Source: Urophycis tenuis (lineage: Eukaryota > Chordata > Actinopteri > Gadiformes > Phycidae). From it: a DNA stretch of 64,000 bases. The notes under the pieces are model-generated. The model had not been told where the DNA came from. It was given only the letters and a program-made list of their open reading frames with translations, and made no database searches. The stretch lies in assembly GCA_036785325.1 (NCBI GenBank), contig JAXIVH010000016.1:8787247-8851246 (forward strand), written 5' to 3'. Shown here in pieces: positions 1 to 10,137 of the stretch (positions are counted from its first letter, which is position 1; each line of letters starts with the position of its first letter). The position numbers were made by a program, and so were the translations under genes.

Positions 1-300
1 CGTATTTAAAAAAAAAAAAAAATTTTAACTGGATATCGTAGTGATAGGCTTGCTGTCAAAAGGCTGAGGTATTTAAAAATGCCGGGAGACTTGACGTAAC
101 AATAACAATAGCGATCACCAATCAGCAACCTCCAGTATATACACGTCATTGTTTAGTATCGGTTCAGCACGCTTGGAACCTCGGCAAAGGTGGTACCAAG
201 AATAGTACCAGGTACGAGGTACCAGATTTTAGTAATGGGAAAGCAAAAAAAACGAACCAAACCGAACCGAACCGAGCTGGTACCAGTCAGTGGAAAACAG
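1..300. mobile_element. Possible hAT-like MITE end
   Basis: There is no coding sequence here. On the minus strand the block begins with CCACTGACTGGTACC, runs into GGTTC repeats, and contains GGTACC at 192-197, about 218-223 and 279-284. That pattern resembles terminal parts of non-autonomous hAT elements in fish (recollection, not searched). Only one end is visible; the partner end would lie outside the window. The assignment is tentative. Confidence 0.3.
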
Positions 301-302
301 CC

Positions 303-394
303 ATAACACACACCAACACACACTCACACACATCAACACACACTAACACACACCAGCACACTCTCACACACACCAACACACACTCACACACACC
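303..394. repeat. CA-rich minisatellite, copy 1
   Basis: Tandem array with an 18-20 bp unit close to CACACACCAACACACACT. The same unit recurs at 3850-3893, 10850-11674 and 15765-15889. Low-complexity ORFs across it are not genes. Confidence 0.8.
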
Positions 395-465
395 GTTATG
401 GCAGTCCATCGATTACGATGATGACATTGCTCCAAATGGAATGTGTGGACAATTATTGTGGTGTG

Positions 466-1058
466 TTGCGGCGATGCATAGCCATGTGGCTGTGCAGGCC
501 GATGCGGGATCCGCAGATTTTCCCACAAGAGAGACAGGGGTATGTGACACTGGAGGGTGTGGGCACTGCAGCACGCTGATGCCTCAGTGCACGTCACTGT
601 ATCCTCCTCTCTGTGGCTTGCTCCTGAAGGTGAGTAGTTCCCTGGTAGCAGGAGGAGCTCCAGATGTTGCGATCAGCAGCCAGGGACTCGAGTGCTGTAG
701 GTGGGATGTTGCACTGCTTCAGGAGGGTTTTGATGTGATCCTTGAAGCGCTTTTTTGGACCCCCGGCAGATCTCTGGCCATCCAGAAGTTGGTCGTAGAG
801 GATTTGCCTGGTCAGGCGGTGGGCAGGCATACGGATCACATGCCCAACCCAGCGTAGGTGTTTCTGTGCAAGGAGCACGGCGATGCTAGGTGTGTGGGTC
901 CGGTCAAAGACTTCGGTATAGGGCACCTTGTCTACCCAGGACACATCCAGGATCCTTTGCAGGCAACGGATGTGGAAGGCCTCTAGATTTCGAAAGTGCC
1001 TCTGGTAGGGTGTCCAGGTTTCCGAGCCATACAGCAGCGTGGAAAGACAGACTGCCAC
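466..1058 (-). pseudogene. LINE C-terminal domain and C2H2 finger
   Basis: The block 594-1058 reads LLYGSETWTPYQRH and HLRWVGHVIRMPAHR, the typical C-terminal segment after RT. In a different frame at about 466-543 there is CLSCGK followed by HSHMAMH, spaced as a C2H2 zinc finger. I infer that the finger is the true C-terminus and that a small indel near 594 separates it. Such fingers probably help bind the element's RNA or target DNA. Confidence 0.65.
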
Positions 1059-1678
1059 ACCGCTGCTTTGGTGGAGGTGGTGAGGTTCCTGTTCTGGAAG
1101 ACCCTGGAGCTAAGCCTGCCAAAGGCAGCAGAGGCCAGACCGATGCGGACCTGGATGTCGTCATCGATGTTGCAGGAGGGGGACAGAATGCTGCCTAGGT
1201 AGGTGAAGTGTGGGACAATGGCAAGGGGATGACCATCGAGGGTGAAGGTGGGCACGCGTGTTTGGGGGGTGAACTCCTGAACAACTATCTGTGTTTTCTT
1301 TATGTTGACTTTGAGACCAATGGCGCTGTAGATGGAGGCGACCACATTCAGCGCACGCTGTAGGGATTCTGGTGAGTGGGCGAGGAGAGCACAGTCATCT
1401 GCATACTGTAGCTCTAAGATGTGTTGGGTGGTGGTTTTGGTGAAGGCTTGGAGGCGCCGAATGTTGAAGAGGTTGCCATCCAGTCTGTACTGTATCTGTA
1501 CCCCATCAGAGGGGTCCAGGAGTTTGTGGGAGAGCAGGGTGACTGTAGAGAGGGATATGTTGAAGATGGTTGGGGCTAGGACACACCCTTGCTTGACCCC
1601 CATATTCACACTGAAGAATGGAGATTGTTGGCCACCAACACTCACACAGGCTTGCATCCCATCATGGAATTGCCACAA
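983..1678 (-). pseudogene. LINE RT palm fragment
   Basis: Continuation of the same LINE in another frame. It shows GVKQGCVLAPTIFN and the catalytic YADD motif in LQYADDCALLAH, followed by thumb sequence (FTYLGSIL). The frame is lost again near 1045, where the C-terminal domain starts. The YADD aspartates are intact, so inactivity comes from the frameshifts, not from a lost active site. Confidence 0.8.
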
Positions 1679-3179
1679 GATGTTCCTGAACTTTGGTGGA
1701 ACCCCCCAGCTTCCCCAGCACTTCCCACAGCAGTTCCCGGTTTACCGTGTCGAAGGCCTTGGACAGATCGATGAAAGCTAGGTACAGGTTTTTGCAGTGT
1801 TCTCTGCATTTTTCCTGTACCTGTCTAGCAACAAAAATCATGTCTGCAGTGCTTCGCTGTTGCCTAAAGCCGCACTGGGACTCCGGTAGGATGTTGTCGG
1901 TAGCATGGGATGCTAGTCGAAGTAGCATGATCCGTGCTAGCACCTTCCCGGCAACTGACAAGAGGGAAATGCCTCTGCTGTTACCGCAGTCTGCTTTGTC
2001 TCCTCTACGCTTAAAGATTGTGATGATGTTGGCATCTTTCCAATCTTGCGGGATGACTTCAGATGACCAGATGGTACTGATCAGTTGGTGTAATCTGCGG
2101 ATGAGGAGGTATCCACCATGCTTCAGGATTTCTGCCGGGACTCCATCAAGGCCCGGGCTCTTGTTGTTCTTCAAGCCAGCAATGGCTTTTCCTACCTCAG
2201 CAAAGCTGGGGGAGGAGTCCAGATCGGTGACGGTTGGCAGGCATGGGAGGTCGGCAAGTGTGTCCATCCTGGATGGATATGAGGTGTTCAGCAGGGTGTT
2301 GAAGTGCTCAGCCCACCTGTCAAGGATCTGTTGTTTGTCCTTGTACAGGATGGTACCATCTGCTGATCTGACCGGGGTTATCTTCTTCCTCTGTGGGCCA
2401 TAGATAGCCTTGATGGCGTCATAGAAAGCGTGTGAGTTGTTGGTGTCCGCGTGATGCTGTATCTCACTGGCTTTCTTTGTCCACCAGTCATTCTCCATGG
2501 CTCTGAGGGTGCGCTGGGTTTCAGCCCGGATGTTGTTGAAGCGGGCCTTCAGTGAGGTGGATTGGGGGTTGGAGAGGTGAGCTGCAAGGGCATTGTGTTT
2601 TGCCTGAAGTAGGTTGTGGATACCTGGTGCACTGTTGTCAAACCAGTCTTGGTGTCTCCGTCTGGTGTACCCTACAGACTCTACTGCTGCCTGGTGAATA
2701 GCAGCGCGTAGGGTGCTCCAGGTGAAGCTGACGTCGGGATCAGCTGGTGTTTCAGGGAGCTTAGACAGCTGTAAGGCGATCTGTTCCCTTAGCTGGTTGA
2801 CTGAATGCGGGGACTTCAATGCATCACAGTTGAGCTTCCTGCAGGGTGATGTTTTCCTCAGTGGGGGACGGAGTTCCAGGGTGAGTTTAGCTCTGATCAG
2901 GCGGTGATCAGTCCAACAGTCTGCTCCACGCATGGCTCTGGTGACTCGCACCTCCTTCCTGTCAGCTTGGCGGACAATGATGTAATCAAGGAGGTGCCAG
3001 TGTTTAGAGCGGGGGTGTTGCCAGGAGGTCTTGAATTTGTTCTTCAGTTGGAACAAGGTGTTGGTGATGACCAGCCGATACTCAGAGCAGAGAGTGAGGA
3101 GGCGAAGACCATTTTTGTTGAGCTTCCCAACACCGTGCTGCCCAAGCACATCCTTCCATAATGCACCGTCAGAGCCCAC
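1662..3179 (-). pseudogene. LINE endonuclease C-terminus and RT fingers
   Basis: An open stretch of about 505 codons. It begins inside the endonuclease domain (RVGSDGALW, then WTDHRLI carrying the catalytic DH pair). It continues through a linker into RT motifs: NNKSPGLDGVPAEIL, GNSRGISLLSV, CGFRQQRST and LSKAFDTVNR. It ends by frameshift near 1670, just before the next RT block, which continues in another frame. The activities would be target-site nicking and target-primed reverse transcription. No initiation codon is credible, since the N-terminus is missing. Confidence 0.8.
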
Positions 3180-3770
3180 TCTCTTTGGAGCAGGCCTGCG
3201 CAGGAGAGTAGATTATAGTGAGGGTAGTGGTGCGCAGTCACTGACCTCACTGTCTTGGCTCCCCCCTACATTCTCCAGTGGCATGCAAAGCACGACGACC
3301 TTCAGTGGAGGAGAGTTGCAGAAGACTGCCAGAACACCGGTCTGTTGGTGACTGCCTAATGCGGGTTATCTCCACAGGTTTTTGTTCGGAGTTTCCTTCT
3401 CCTAGCTGGGTTGCCTGCCATGGCTATGAGCCCCAACCGCCCACCCAACATCTTCGCCCACTCCGCCGTTGGGGTCTTAACTATTTACCCATAGCTGGGA
3501 CAGTGGTTGACGGACACCAGGGCATTTCCACTCACCGATGGGCCTGCATGCCACGTCTCTGGGGCCCACTGCTGCTCCGAGATCCCGTACAACTTAGCCT
3601 GGGACCGCAAGGGACCAGTTACCATGTGCGCCACGAGGAGGCGTGTACGAGATCTTGGCGGTGGAGAGGCTATGTACCGGCTGAGGAGGCTTACTCACTC
3701 GGCTCCTCTTTTCGCCCCTGAAAACAAGGAGCTATCCGGTGGCAGTAGCTGAAAGCAGAGAGAAGCAAGC
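3180..3770 (-). pseudogene. LINE 5' region and broken endonuclease N-terminus
   Basis: Minus-strand region upstream of the recognisable endonuclease. A short stretch near 3260-3300 reads as the end of an endonuclease beta strand (VVVLCMPLEN) and is out of frame with the main ORF. A deletion has removed the segment leading to the GDFN catalytic motif. The part above about 3340 has no clear coding content and is probably 5' UTR. A 9-bp hairpin lies just outside at 3826-3848. Confidence 0.45.
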
Positions 3771-3849
3771 AGCATGCAGCATGCACTAACTACAAGCACT
3801 ACTACTCCAACACTACTGCACAGACGCATCACACGCCCTGTGTGATGCA

Positions 3850-3893
3850 TGTGCCTAGACACACAAACACACCAACACACACTAACACACACC
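3850..3893. repeat. CA-rich minisatellite, copy 2
   Basis: Short array of the unit seen at 303-394, lying exactly between the 5' end of the first LINE and the 3' tail of the L2 element. Confidence 0.75.
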
Positions 3894-4116
3894 AAGGCAA
3901 GGCAAGGCAAGGCAAGTTTATTTGTATAGCACAATTCAGCAGCAAGGCAATTCATTGTGCTTTACATACATAAAAGCATTAAAATACAATAAAAGCATAG
4001 CAAAAAAACAAACAAACAAAAATAACACATACATACATACATATACAGCATTAAAAGCATTGAAATTAAAATACAAGCATAAAAAGGAAATTAAAACACG
4101 TTACAGTAAGATAAGC

Positions 4117-4566
4117 TTAGGGGAAGGCTGCAGCAAACATAAAGGTCTTTAATCTGGAATTAAAAGTGGTGAGTGCTTCAGCAGACCTACAACTTTCTGG
4201 CAGTTTATTCCATATATGTGGCACGTAAAAACTGAACGCTGCCCCTCCATGTTTGGTTCTGACTCTGGGGACAGTAAGCAGACCCGCCCCAGATGACCTG
4301 AGAGATCTGGATGGTTCATAGAAAATGAGAAGATCTGAAATGTATTTTGGTCCCAAACCATTCAATGCTTTATAAACTAACAGCAGTACTTTAAAGTCAA
4401 TTCTCTGACAGACAGGAAGCCAATGTAACGATCTGAGAACTGGAGTAATGTGATCCCTTTTCTTAGTTTTTGTGAGGACTCGAGCAGCAGCATTCTGAAT
4501 TAACTGGAGCTTTCTGATGGATTTTTTTGGGAGACCAGTGAAGATGCTGTTACAATAGTCGAGCCT
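4117..4566 (-). pseudogene. L2 C-terminal domain
   Basis: Carries LIQNAAARVLTKTKKRDHIT, LRSLHWLPVCQRIDFK and a WNKLPESCR block, the classic C-terminal domain downstream of L2/CR1 RT. The stop is near 4117 and the 3' UTR runs to 3894. The upstream sequence is cut by the RTE insertion at 4567, so the first residues of the apparent ORF up to 4608 come from the RTE 3' UTR. Confidence 0.85.
4516..4566. repeat. 51-bp direct repeat, left copy (target duplication)
   Basis: L2 sequence repeated at 6223-6273 with one mismatch (T at 4522 against C at 6229). The two copies abut the RTE at 4567-6222, so I read them as an unusually long target-site duplication. Confidence 0.85.
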
Positions 4567-6222
4567 CTTCTTCTTTGTCTTTCGGCTGCTCCCGTCAGGG
4601 GTCGCCACAGCGGATCATTCGCTTCCATCTGTCTCGGTCCATCACATTGTCCTCCGTCACGCCCACTGCTCGCATGTCCTCCTTCACCGTGTCCATGAAC
4701 CTTCTTTTCGGCCTTCCCTTCCTCCTCTTTCCTGGCAGCTCCACCTCCAGCATCCTCCTCCCGATGTATCCCACTTCTCTTCTCCGCACATGCCCATACC
4801 ATCTCAGTCTTGCCTCCGTCACTTTTTGCCCAAGTTGCTCCACATGGGCGCTTCCTCTGATGTAATTGTTCTTTATTTTGTCCATCCTCGTCACTCCGAA
4901 AGAGAAGCGTAGCATCTTCATCTCTGCCACCTCTAGCTCCGCCACCTGTCTGCTGGTCAGTGCCACAGTCTCTAGACCATACAGCATGGCTGGTCTCACT
5001 ACTCTGCTATAGACCTTTCCCTTCACTCTCGCTGGTACCCTTCTGTCGCAGATCACTCCAGTCATCCTTCTCCACCCGCACCATCCAGCCTGCACTCTCT
5101 TCTTCACCTCCCTGCCACAGTCACCACTGCTCTGGACAGTTGACCCCAAGTATTTAAACTCGTCCACTTTAGGTACCTCTACTCCCTGCATCTTCACCCC
5201 CCCTCCGTCTTCCCTCCCATTAACACACATGTACTCAGTCTTGCTCCTACTCACTCTCATCCCTCTTCTCTCCAGTGCATGTCTCCACTTCTCTAGGGTT
5301 TCTTCTACCTGCTGCCTGCTCTCACTGCAGATTGTGATGTCGTCTGCAAACATCATGGTCCATGGGGCCTCCTGCCTGACCTCATCTGTCAGCCTGTCCA
5401 TCACCATGGCAAATAGGAATGGACTGAGGGCCGACCCTTGGTGCAATCCCACGCCAACCTTAAAACCCTCTGTCACTCCCACTGCACACCTCACTACTGT
5501 CTCACAATCCTCATACATGTCCTGCACTACTCTTACATATTTTTCTGCCACTCCTGACTCCCTCATACAGTGCCACACCTCCTCTCTTGGTATCCTATCG
5601 TATGCTTTCTCTAGGTCAACAAAGACGCAGTGTAGCTCATTTTGTCCTTCTCTATACTTCTCCATCAACATTCTCAGGGCGAACAGTGCATCTGTTGTGC
5701 TTTTCCCTGGCATAAACCCATACTGCTGCTCACTGATGTCCACCTCTGCTCTCAATCTGGCCTCTACTACTCTTTCCCAGAGCTTCATGCTATGGCTCAT
5801 CAGTTTAATACCCCGGTAGTTGCTGCAGCTCTGTGAGTCTCCCTTGTTCTTGAAAATGGGCACTAGGACGCTTTGCCTCCACTCCTCTGGCATTTTCTCA
5901 GTGGCCAAGATGTTGTTAAACAATCTTGCTAGAAAGTCCACTGCTAGCGCTCCTAGGCAACTCCAGGCCTCCGCTGGTATGTCGTCAGGTCCTACCGCCT
6001 TCCCTCTCTTCATTTTCTTCATCGCCCCCCTCACTTCCTCCTTGCTAATCTGTGGCACTTCCTGGTTCACTGCCTCTGCGCTGTCTGTCCTCCTCTCTCT
6101 CTCATTTTCTTCATTCATCAACTCTTCAAAATACTCCTTCCACCTTCTCACCACACCTCACCTCACCACACCACCAGGGATTGCAAGGTGATCGCAGGAG
6201 AGTGTGTAGCTAGACAGCACCG
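4567..6222 (-). mobile_element. RTE-type LINE, 5' truncated
   Basis: Minus-strand RTE clade insertion inside the L2. Its 3' end at 4567 carries a GAAGAAGAAG-type tail and the short conserved RTE 3' UTR (CTTTCGGCTGCTCCCG on the plus strand). It keeps the whole RT but not the endonuclease. About 69 bp at the 5' junction (6155-6222) match neither L2 nor the RTE coding frame and may be filler from template switching. Flanked by the 51-bp direct repeat. Confidence 0.85.
4595..6154 (-). CDS. RTE reverse transcriptase, uninterrupted ORF
   Basis: Open for 519 codons with no lesion. Motifs in order: GKAVGPDDIPAEAW (RT motif 1 region), NYRGIKLMSH, QQYGFMPGKSTTDA, FVDLEKAYDRIPRE, GLHQGSALSPFLF, the catalytic FADD in MMFADDITICS, EFKYLGSTVQ, and a C-terminal ARLRWYGHVRRR segment. 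The start is simply the first Met after the 5' truncation; the native protein would have an endonuclease before it. The intact frame and nearly perfect target duplication suggest a fairly recent insertion. Confidence 0.85.
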   Translation of the reverse strand: MVRRWKEYFEELMNEENERERRTDSAEAVNQEVPQISKEEVRGAMKKMKRGKAVGPDDIPAEAWSCLGALAVDFLARLFNNILATEKMPEEWRQSVLVPIFKNKGDSQSCSNYRGIKLMSHSMKLWERVVEARLRAEVDISEQQYGFMPGKSTTDALFALRMLMEKYREGQNELHCVFVDLEKAYDRIPREEVWHCMRESGVAEKYVRVVQDMYEDCETVVRCAVGVTEGFKVGVGLHQGSALSPFLFAMVMDRLTDEVRQEAPWTMMFADDITICSESRQQVEETLEKWRHALERRGMRVSRSKTEYMCVNGREDGGGVKMQGVEVPKVDEFKYLGSTVQSSGDCGREVKKRVQAGWCGWRRMTGVICDRRVPARVKGKVYSRVVRPAMLYGLETVALTSRQVAELEVAEMKMLRFSFGVTRMDKIKNNYIRGSAHVEQLGQKVTEARLRWYGHVRRREVGYIGRRMLEVELPGKRRKGRPKRRFMDTVKEDMRAVGVTEDNVMDRDRWKRMIRCGDP

Positions 6223-6273
6223 GATGGACTTTTTTGGGAGACCAGTGAAGATGCTGTTACAATAGTCGAGCCT
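6223..6273. repeat. 51-bp direct repeat, right copy
   Basis: Partner of 4516-4566. Joining the L2 at either copy restores continuous L2 coding sequence through the LDYCNSIFTGLPKKSIR region. Confidence 0.85.
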
Positions 6274-7083
6274 ACTGAAGATAAATGCATGGACAAGTTT
6301 CTCTAAGTCCTGCTGAGACATCAGTCCTCTGACCCTTGATATATTCTTTAAGTGATAGTAGGCAGACTTCGTAATCATTTTCATGTGGCTGTTAAAATTC
6401 AGGTCTGAGTCCATGACAACACCTAGATTTCTTGCCTGGTCTGTGGTTTTTAACATTGCCAGTTGCAGCTGAGCACAAACTTTTAATCGTTCTTCCTTGG
6501 CTCCAAAGACAATTATTTCAGTCTTGTCCTTATTCAACTGAAGAAAATTCTGGCACATGCAATCATTGATTTGGTCAATGCAATTACTCAATGCTTGTAT
6601 TGGACCATAGTCACCTGGGGTTATTGTTATGTAAATGTGTGTATCATCTGCATAACTGTGGTAGCAGATGTCATTTTGCAGGATCTGAGCCAGTGGGAGC
6701 ATGTAGATGTTAAACAAAAGAGGCCCCAGAATAGAGCCTTGAGGAACTCCACATGTCATTTGCGTTTGTTCAGATGTATAATTACCAGAGAGGCCAACAC
6801 AATTTTGTAGTCGATCTAACAAAATATTGTGATCAACTGTGTCGAATGCAGCACTGAGATCCAGTAAAACCAAGACTGAAATTTTTCCACAGTCTGTATT
6901 TAAGTGGATGTCACTCAAGACTTTAACAAGGGCAGTCTCGGTACTGTGGTGAGGTCGAAATCCTGACTGGAAGACATCAAAACAGTTGCTTCTTGCTAGG
7001 AAGGCATTTAACTGTTGGAAGATAGCCTTTTCAATTATTTTGCATAGAAATGGGAGGTTTGATATGGGCCTGTAATTGTTCAT
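6226..7083 (-). pseudogene. L2 reverse transcriptase
   Basis: RT domain in one frame: NNYRPISNLPFL, FQSGFRPHHSTETALVKV, LLDLSAAFDTVDHNIL, CGVPQGSILGPLLFNIY, the catalytic YADD in YHSYADDTHIYI, and NLGVVMDSDL. About 15 residues expected between the LDRLQNCVGLSG block and TCGVPQGS are missing, so the palm is damaged by an internal deletion although the frame stays open. It continues at 4566 downstream and at 7394 upstream. Confidence 0.85.
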
Positions 7084-7088
7084 TTGTG

Positions 7089-7252
7089 ATCAGAATCAGA
7101 ATCAGAATCAGAATTCGATTTATTGCCAAGTAGGTTTGCACCTACAAGGAATTTGTCATGGTGCAATTGGTGCAATAGAAAGCAGTATTAAAAAAAAATG
7201 TAAAAAAAAATAAAAATAAGATAAAAGTAAGTACGTAAAAATAACTATAAAG

Positions 7253-7319
<67 letters not shown>

Positions 7320-7385
7320 GTACAATAAAATTGGAATACTGAGCTATTGGTCCTGAATGAGGACACACTGTGATACATGTGATAC
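7089..7385 (-). mobile_element. Rex1 3'-end fragment
   Basis: Only the 3' UTR of a Rex1/Babar LINE on the minus strand. On the plus strand it starts with ATCAGAATCAGAATC repeats and GATTTATTGCCAAGTAGG. It matches, in reverse, the 3' UTR of the longer Rex1 copy ending at 9141. It is cut inside the UTR near GAGGACACACTG. TGTGAT occurs at both edges and may be a short target duplication. Confidence 0.8.
7257..7316. repeat. (AT)n microsatellite
   Basis: About 58 bp of pure AT dinucleotide expanded within the Rex1 3' UTR fragment. The sister copy has only a short AT-rich stretch at 8979-9001. Confidence 0.95.
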
Positions 7386-7393
7386 ATCTAGAT

Positions 7394-7865
7394 TGTTCTT
7401 TTTAAGGAGTGGCTTGATAACAGCCATCTTCAAGGCCTGTGGGAAGATACCTGAGAGAAGAGATGTGTTGGTTATTAATAAAAGGTCTAATAAAAGCAAT
7501 CATAAACACGTTTGAAAAAAAATTGTTGGAAGAATATCGAGGCAGCAGGAGAAGGATTTTTGGTGTTCTATAATGTCTTCTAAAATGTTGTGGTTGATCC
7601 GATTAAATTGTGTCATGGTGTATGGGGCTAATTTAGTTGGACAGCTGGCCTGTAGGTGCCCTGGACCGAGGGTAGAGGGGCTGAGCGACTGTCTAATTTT
7701 CAGGATTTTGTCATTAAAGAAGGTGGAAAATTCATTACAGGCCCTGGTGGAGAGAAGCCCAGGTGCTACAGACACAGGGGGGTTTGTTAGCCTGTCGACA
7801 GTAGTGAACAGGGCTCGTGCATTGTTATTGTTTTTAGCAATGATTTCAGAAAAGAAGGCTTCCCT
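7394..7865 (-). pseudogene. L2 linker between endonuclease and RT
   Basis: Reads AREAFFSEIIAKNNNNARAL and TVDRLTNPPVSV, then in another frame VIKPLLKKNNLD, which leads into the RT block at 7083. These are standard L2 sequences just ahead of RT. At least one frameshift lies near 7500. The block is cut at 7865 by the plus-strand Rex1 copy. Confidence 0.8.
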
Positions 7866-8830
7866 TGCGTTCCACTTCATCCTCCAGCACCTGGACTCCG
7901 CAGGAACCTACGCCAGGATCCTGTTTGTGGATTTCAGCTCTGCTTTCAATACTATCATTCCAGCTCTGCTTCAGGAGAAGCTCTCCCAGCTTAGTGTGCC
8001 TGACTCCACCTGCAGGTGAATTACAGACTTCCTGTCTGACAGGAAGCAGCATGTGAAGCTGGGAAAACACATCTCCGACTCACAGACCATCAGCACCGGT
8101 TCCCCTTAGGGCTGTGTACTTTCTCCTCTGCTCTTCTCCCGTCAAGCTTCTGAAGTTTGCGGATGACACCACCCTCATCGGACTCATTTCTGATGGTGAT
8201 GAGTCTGACTACAGGTGGGAGGTAGACCATCTGGTGACATGGTGCAGCCGTAACAACCTAGAGCTAAATGCTCTAAAGACAGTGGAGATGGTTGTGGACT
8301 TCAGGAAGTACTCAGCCTCACCTGCCCCTATTACCCTCTGTGACTACACAATTGACACTGTGGAGTCTTTCCGCTTCCTGGGAACTGTCATCTCCCAGGA
8401 TCTCAAGTGGGAGCTGAACATCAGCTCCCTCATCAAGAAAGCCCAGCAGAGGATGTACTTCCTGAGGCAGCTGAAGAAATTCAACCTGCCCAGGACAATG
8501 ATGGTGCACTTCTACTCCTCCATCATTGAGTCCATCCTCACCACCTCCATCACCATCTGGTTCGCTGCTGCCACCGCCAAGGACAAGGGCAGACTGCAGC
8601 GCGTCATTCGGTCTGCAGAGAAGGTGATTGGCTGCAATCTGCCGTCGCTCCAGGACCTGTACACCTCCAGGACCCTGAGGCGTGCAGGCAAGATTATGGC
8701 AACAACACTCTTTGCGGCACTCTCCTCTGGCAGGAGGCTGCGGTCCATCAGGACCAAAACCTCACGGCACAAGAACAGTTTTTTCCCGTCTGCCACTAGC
8801 CTTTTCAACAAGGCCCGGAGCCCCCCCTGA
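7866..8830 (+). pseudogene. Rex1 reverse transcriptase, C-terminal half
   Basis: The first block (to about 8019) carries VDFSSAFNTIIPALL. A stop and frameshift between 8019 and 8110 remove part of the QGC motif region. The second block (8114-8830) shows LKFADDTTLIGLI with the catalytic FADD, then VDFRK, FRFLGTVISQDLKW and the C-terminal LQRVIRSAEKVIGCNLPSLQ, which is CR1/Rex1-like. It ends at TGA 8828-8830. Only the 3' half of the gene is present and it is broken. Confidence 0.85.
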
Positions 8831-9141
8831 CACTGACTCTCTCCCTTCCCCCACACAGTCCTACATGCTACATCAACGTGGCATCTTCAGATCACCTGCG
8901 TTACATTAACGCACAGTGTGTACAGTGTGTCCTCATTCAGGACCAATAGTTCAGTATTCCAAATTCATTGTACATTGTATATATATATTTATATTTATAG
9001 TTATTTTTACTTACTTACTTTTATCTTATTTTTATTTTATTTTATTTTTAATACTGCTTTCTATTGCACCAATTGCACCATGACAAATTCCTTGTAGGTG
9101 CAAACCTACTTGGCAATAAATCGAATTCTGATTCTGATTTT
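7866..9141 (+). mobile_element. Rex1/Babar LINE, 5' truncated
   Basis: Plus-strand copy that starts inside RT (LFVDFSSAFNTIIP) and runs to a 3' end of ATAAATCGAATTCTGATTCT, the characteristic Rex1 tail. It is inserted in the L2 linker: L2 coding resumes directly at 9142 (minus strand, KKECRRAERRWRK). No clear target duplication was found. Confidence 0.85.
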
Positions 9142-9468
9142 GAGATTAAAGTTATAAATACGGAGTCTCTCTTTATAGATTTCGTAATGGACCTGGAGAT
9201 TCGTTTTCCGCCATCTGCGTTCAGCTCTTCGACACTCTTTTTTAATTTCTCACCAATAAAGCATTTCTCCACGGAGATCTTTTCTTACCTGCGACCACCT
9301 TCACCTTCATAGGCGCAATTGCATCAATAACATTTTTTGTTTTGATGTTGAAAAGATCAACAAGCTCATTCACTGAGACACCAGAGAGGACGGGTGTAGA
9401 GGAGAATGTCTGAATAAACAATTCACTGGTGTTTTCAGAGATACACCGCCTTGTTATGACTTCACTGT
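9142..9468 (-). pseudogene. L2 linker, upstream part
   Basis: Minus-strand L2 coding. From 9468 downward it reads VNELVDLFNIKTKNVIDAIA and KVKVVAGKKRSPWRN, then in a shifted frame KKECRRAERRWRKTNLQVHY. It joins 7865 downstream of the Rex1 insertion and the endonuclease block upstream of the TIR element. Confidence 0.8.
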
Positions 9469-10137
9469 GGGCCTCATTTACTAACATTTGCGAAAGCAGC
9501 GTAATCTGCGCCAGCGCCGAGCCGTTATTTGCGCAGCATTCGTCACCGCACTTTACGTTGTATTTATCAAACCCGTACTTCATCAGGCAATCAGCGCCAT
9601 ACTCCGCCCTAGTGTAATTAGCGCACCGTTAAAAGAAGGGAGAATGGGTCTGCGTGTTTGCGTAACCATGGACGATCCAAGAAAAAGAAAACAAAAGTTC
9701 CGCGCCGATCATCGGCGCGGTGCCTTTGTCGGTGTCTTCTTCTTGCTCTTACAACAGCTGCCATGTCCTTGTTTACAGGCTCAAGCAGAACCCGCTTCCT
9801 GGTTTACACCTGCTTTTATTAGGCGGAGATTTGCGCTCCAATTCGAGTCGCGCACTTCTCAGGCAATCGTAGTAAATACCACGCAATACATAATAAGGCG
9901 CACTTAACGCGTTACCTCCCAGCTCTTTGCGATTCACTCCCACTTCCCCTGATACACTCCCATTTATGCATATAAATGAGGCGGGATGCGCAACTTGCCT
10001 ATCGCCTCTTCAGAAGCAGGCTATTTGCGCATTTACCCCGTTGCGCCACGTTAGTAAATACGGTTCCATGTTTTTGCGCCTATTTTACCCGCAAATTACG
10101 CTAGAAATGGACGCAATTCTGTTAGTTAATGAGGCCC
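9469..10137. mobile_element. TIR element, probably Harbinger derived
   Basis: A 669-bp insertion in the L2. The ends are inverted: GGGCCTCATTTACTAAC on the left and GTTAGTTAATGAGGCCC on the right. The GGGCCTCATT terminus is shared with the Harbinger element at 32938-34203. A plus-strand ATG near 9669 opens with MDDPRKRKQKF, which resembles the start of the Myb-like accessory protein of Harbinger elements, but the frame soon loses resemblance. Arms of a palindrome, CCGCGCCGAT and ATCGGCGCGG, lie at 9700-9720. I could not fix a target duplication. Confidence 0.65.

Larger units (their letters stand above)
430..3770 (-). mobile_element. LINE with EN, RT and C-terminal zinc finger
   Basis: Nearly full-length non-LTR retrotransposon on the minus strand, reading from about 3770 down to about 430. 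Parts in order: decayed 5' region, apurinic endonuclease, reverse transcriptase, C-terminal domain and a C2H2 finger. Proteins of this kind are often mislabelled craniofacial development protein 2-like in fish. The clade (RTE-like or I-like) cannot be settled by eye. At least three frameshifts separate the coding blocks, so this copy is dead. Confidence 0.8.

Noticed and set aside
441..1781. Several plus-strand ORFs (441-857, 890-1198, 1332-1781)
   Set aside because: Antisense to the minus-strand LINE coding blocks; no conserved motif in these frames.
7142..7387. ORFs with long Tyr-Ile runs
   Set aside because: Translated (AT)n microsatellite in a Rex1 3' UTR.
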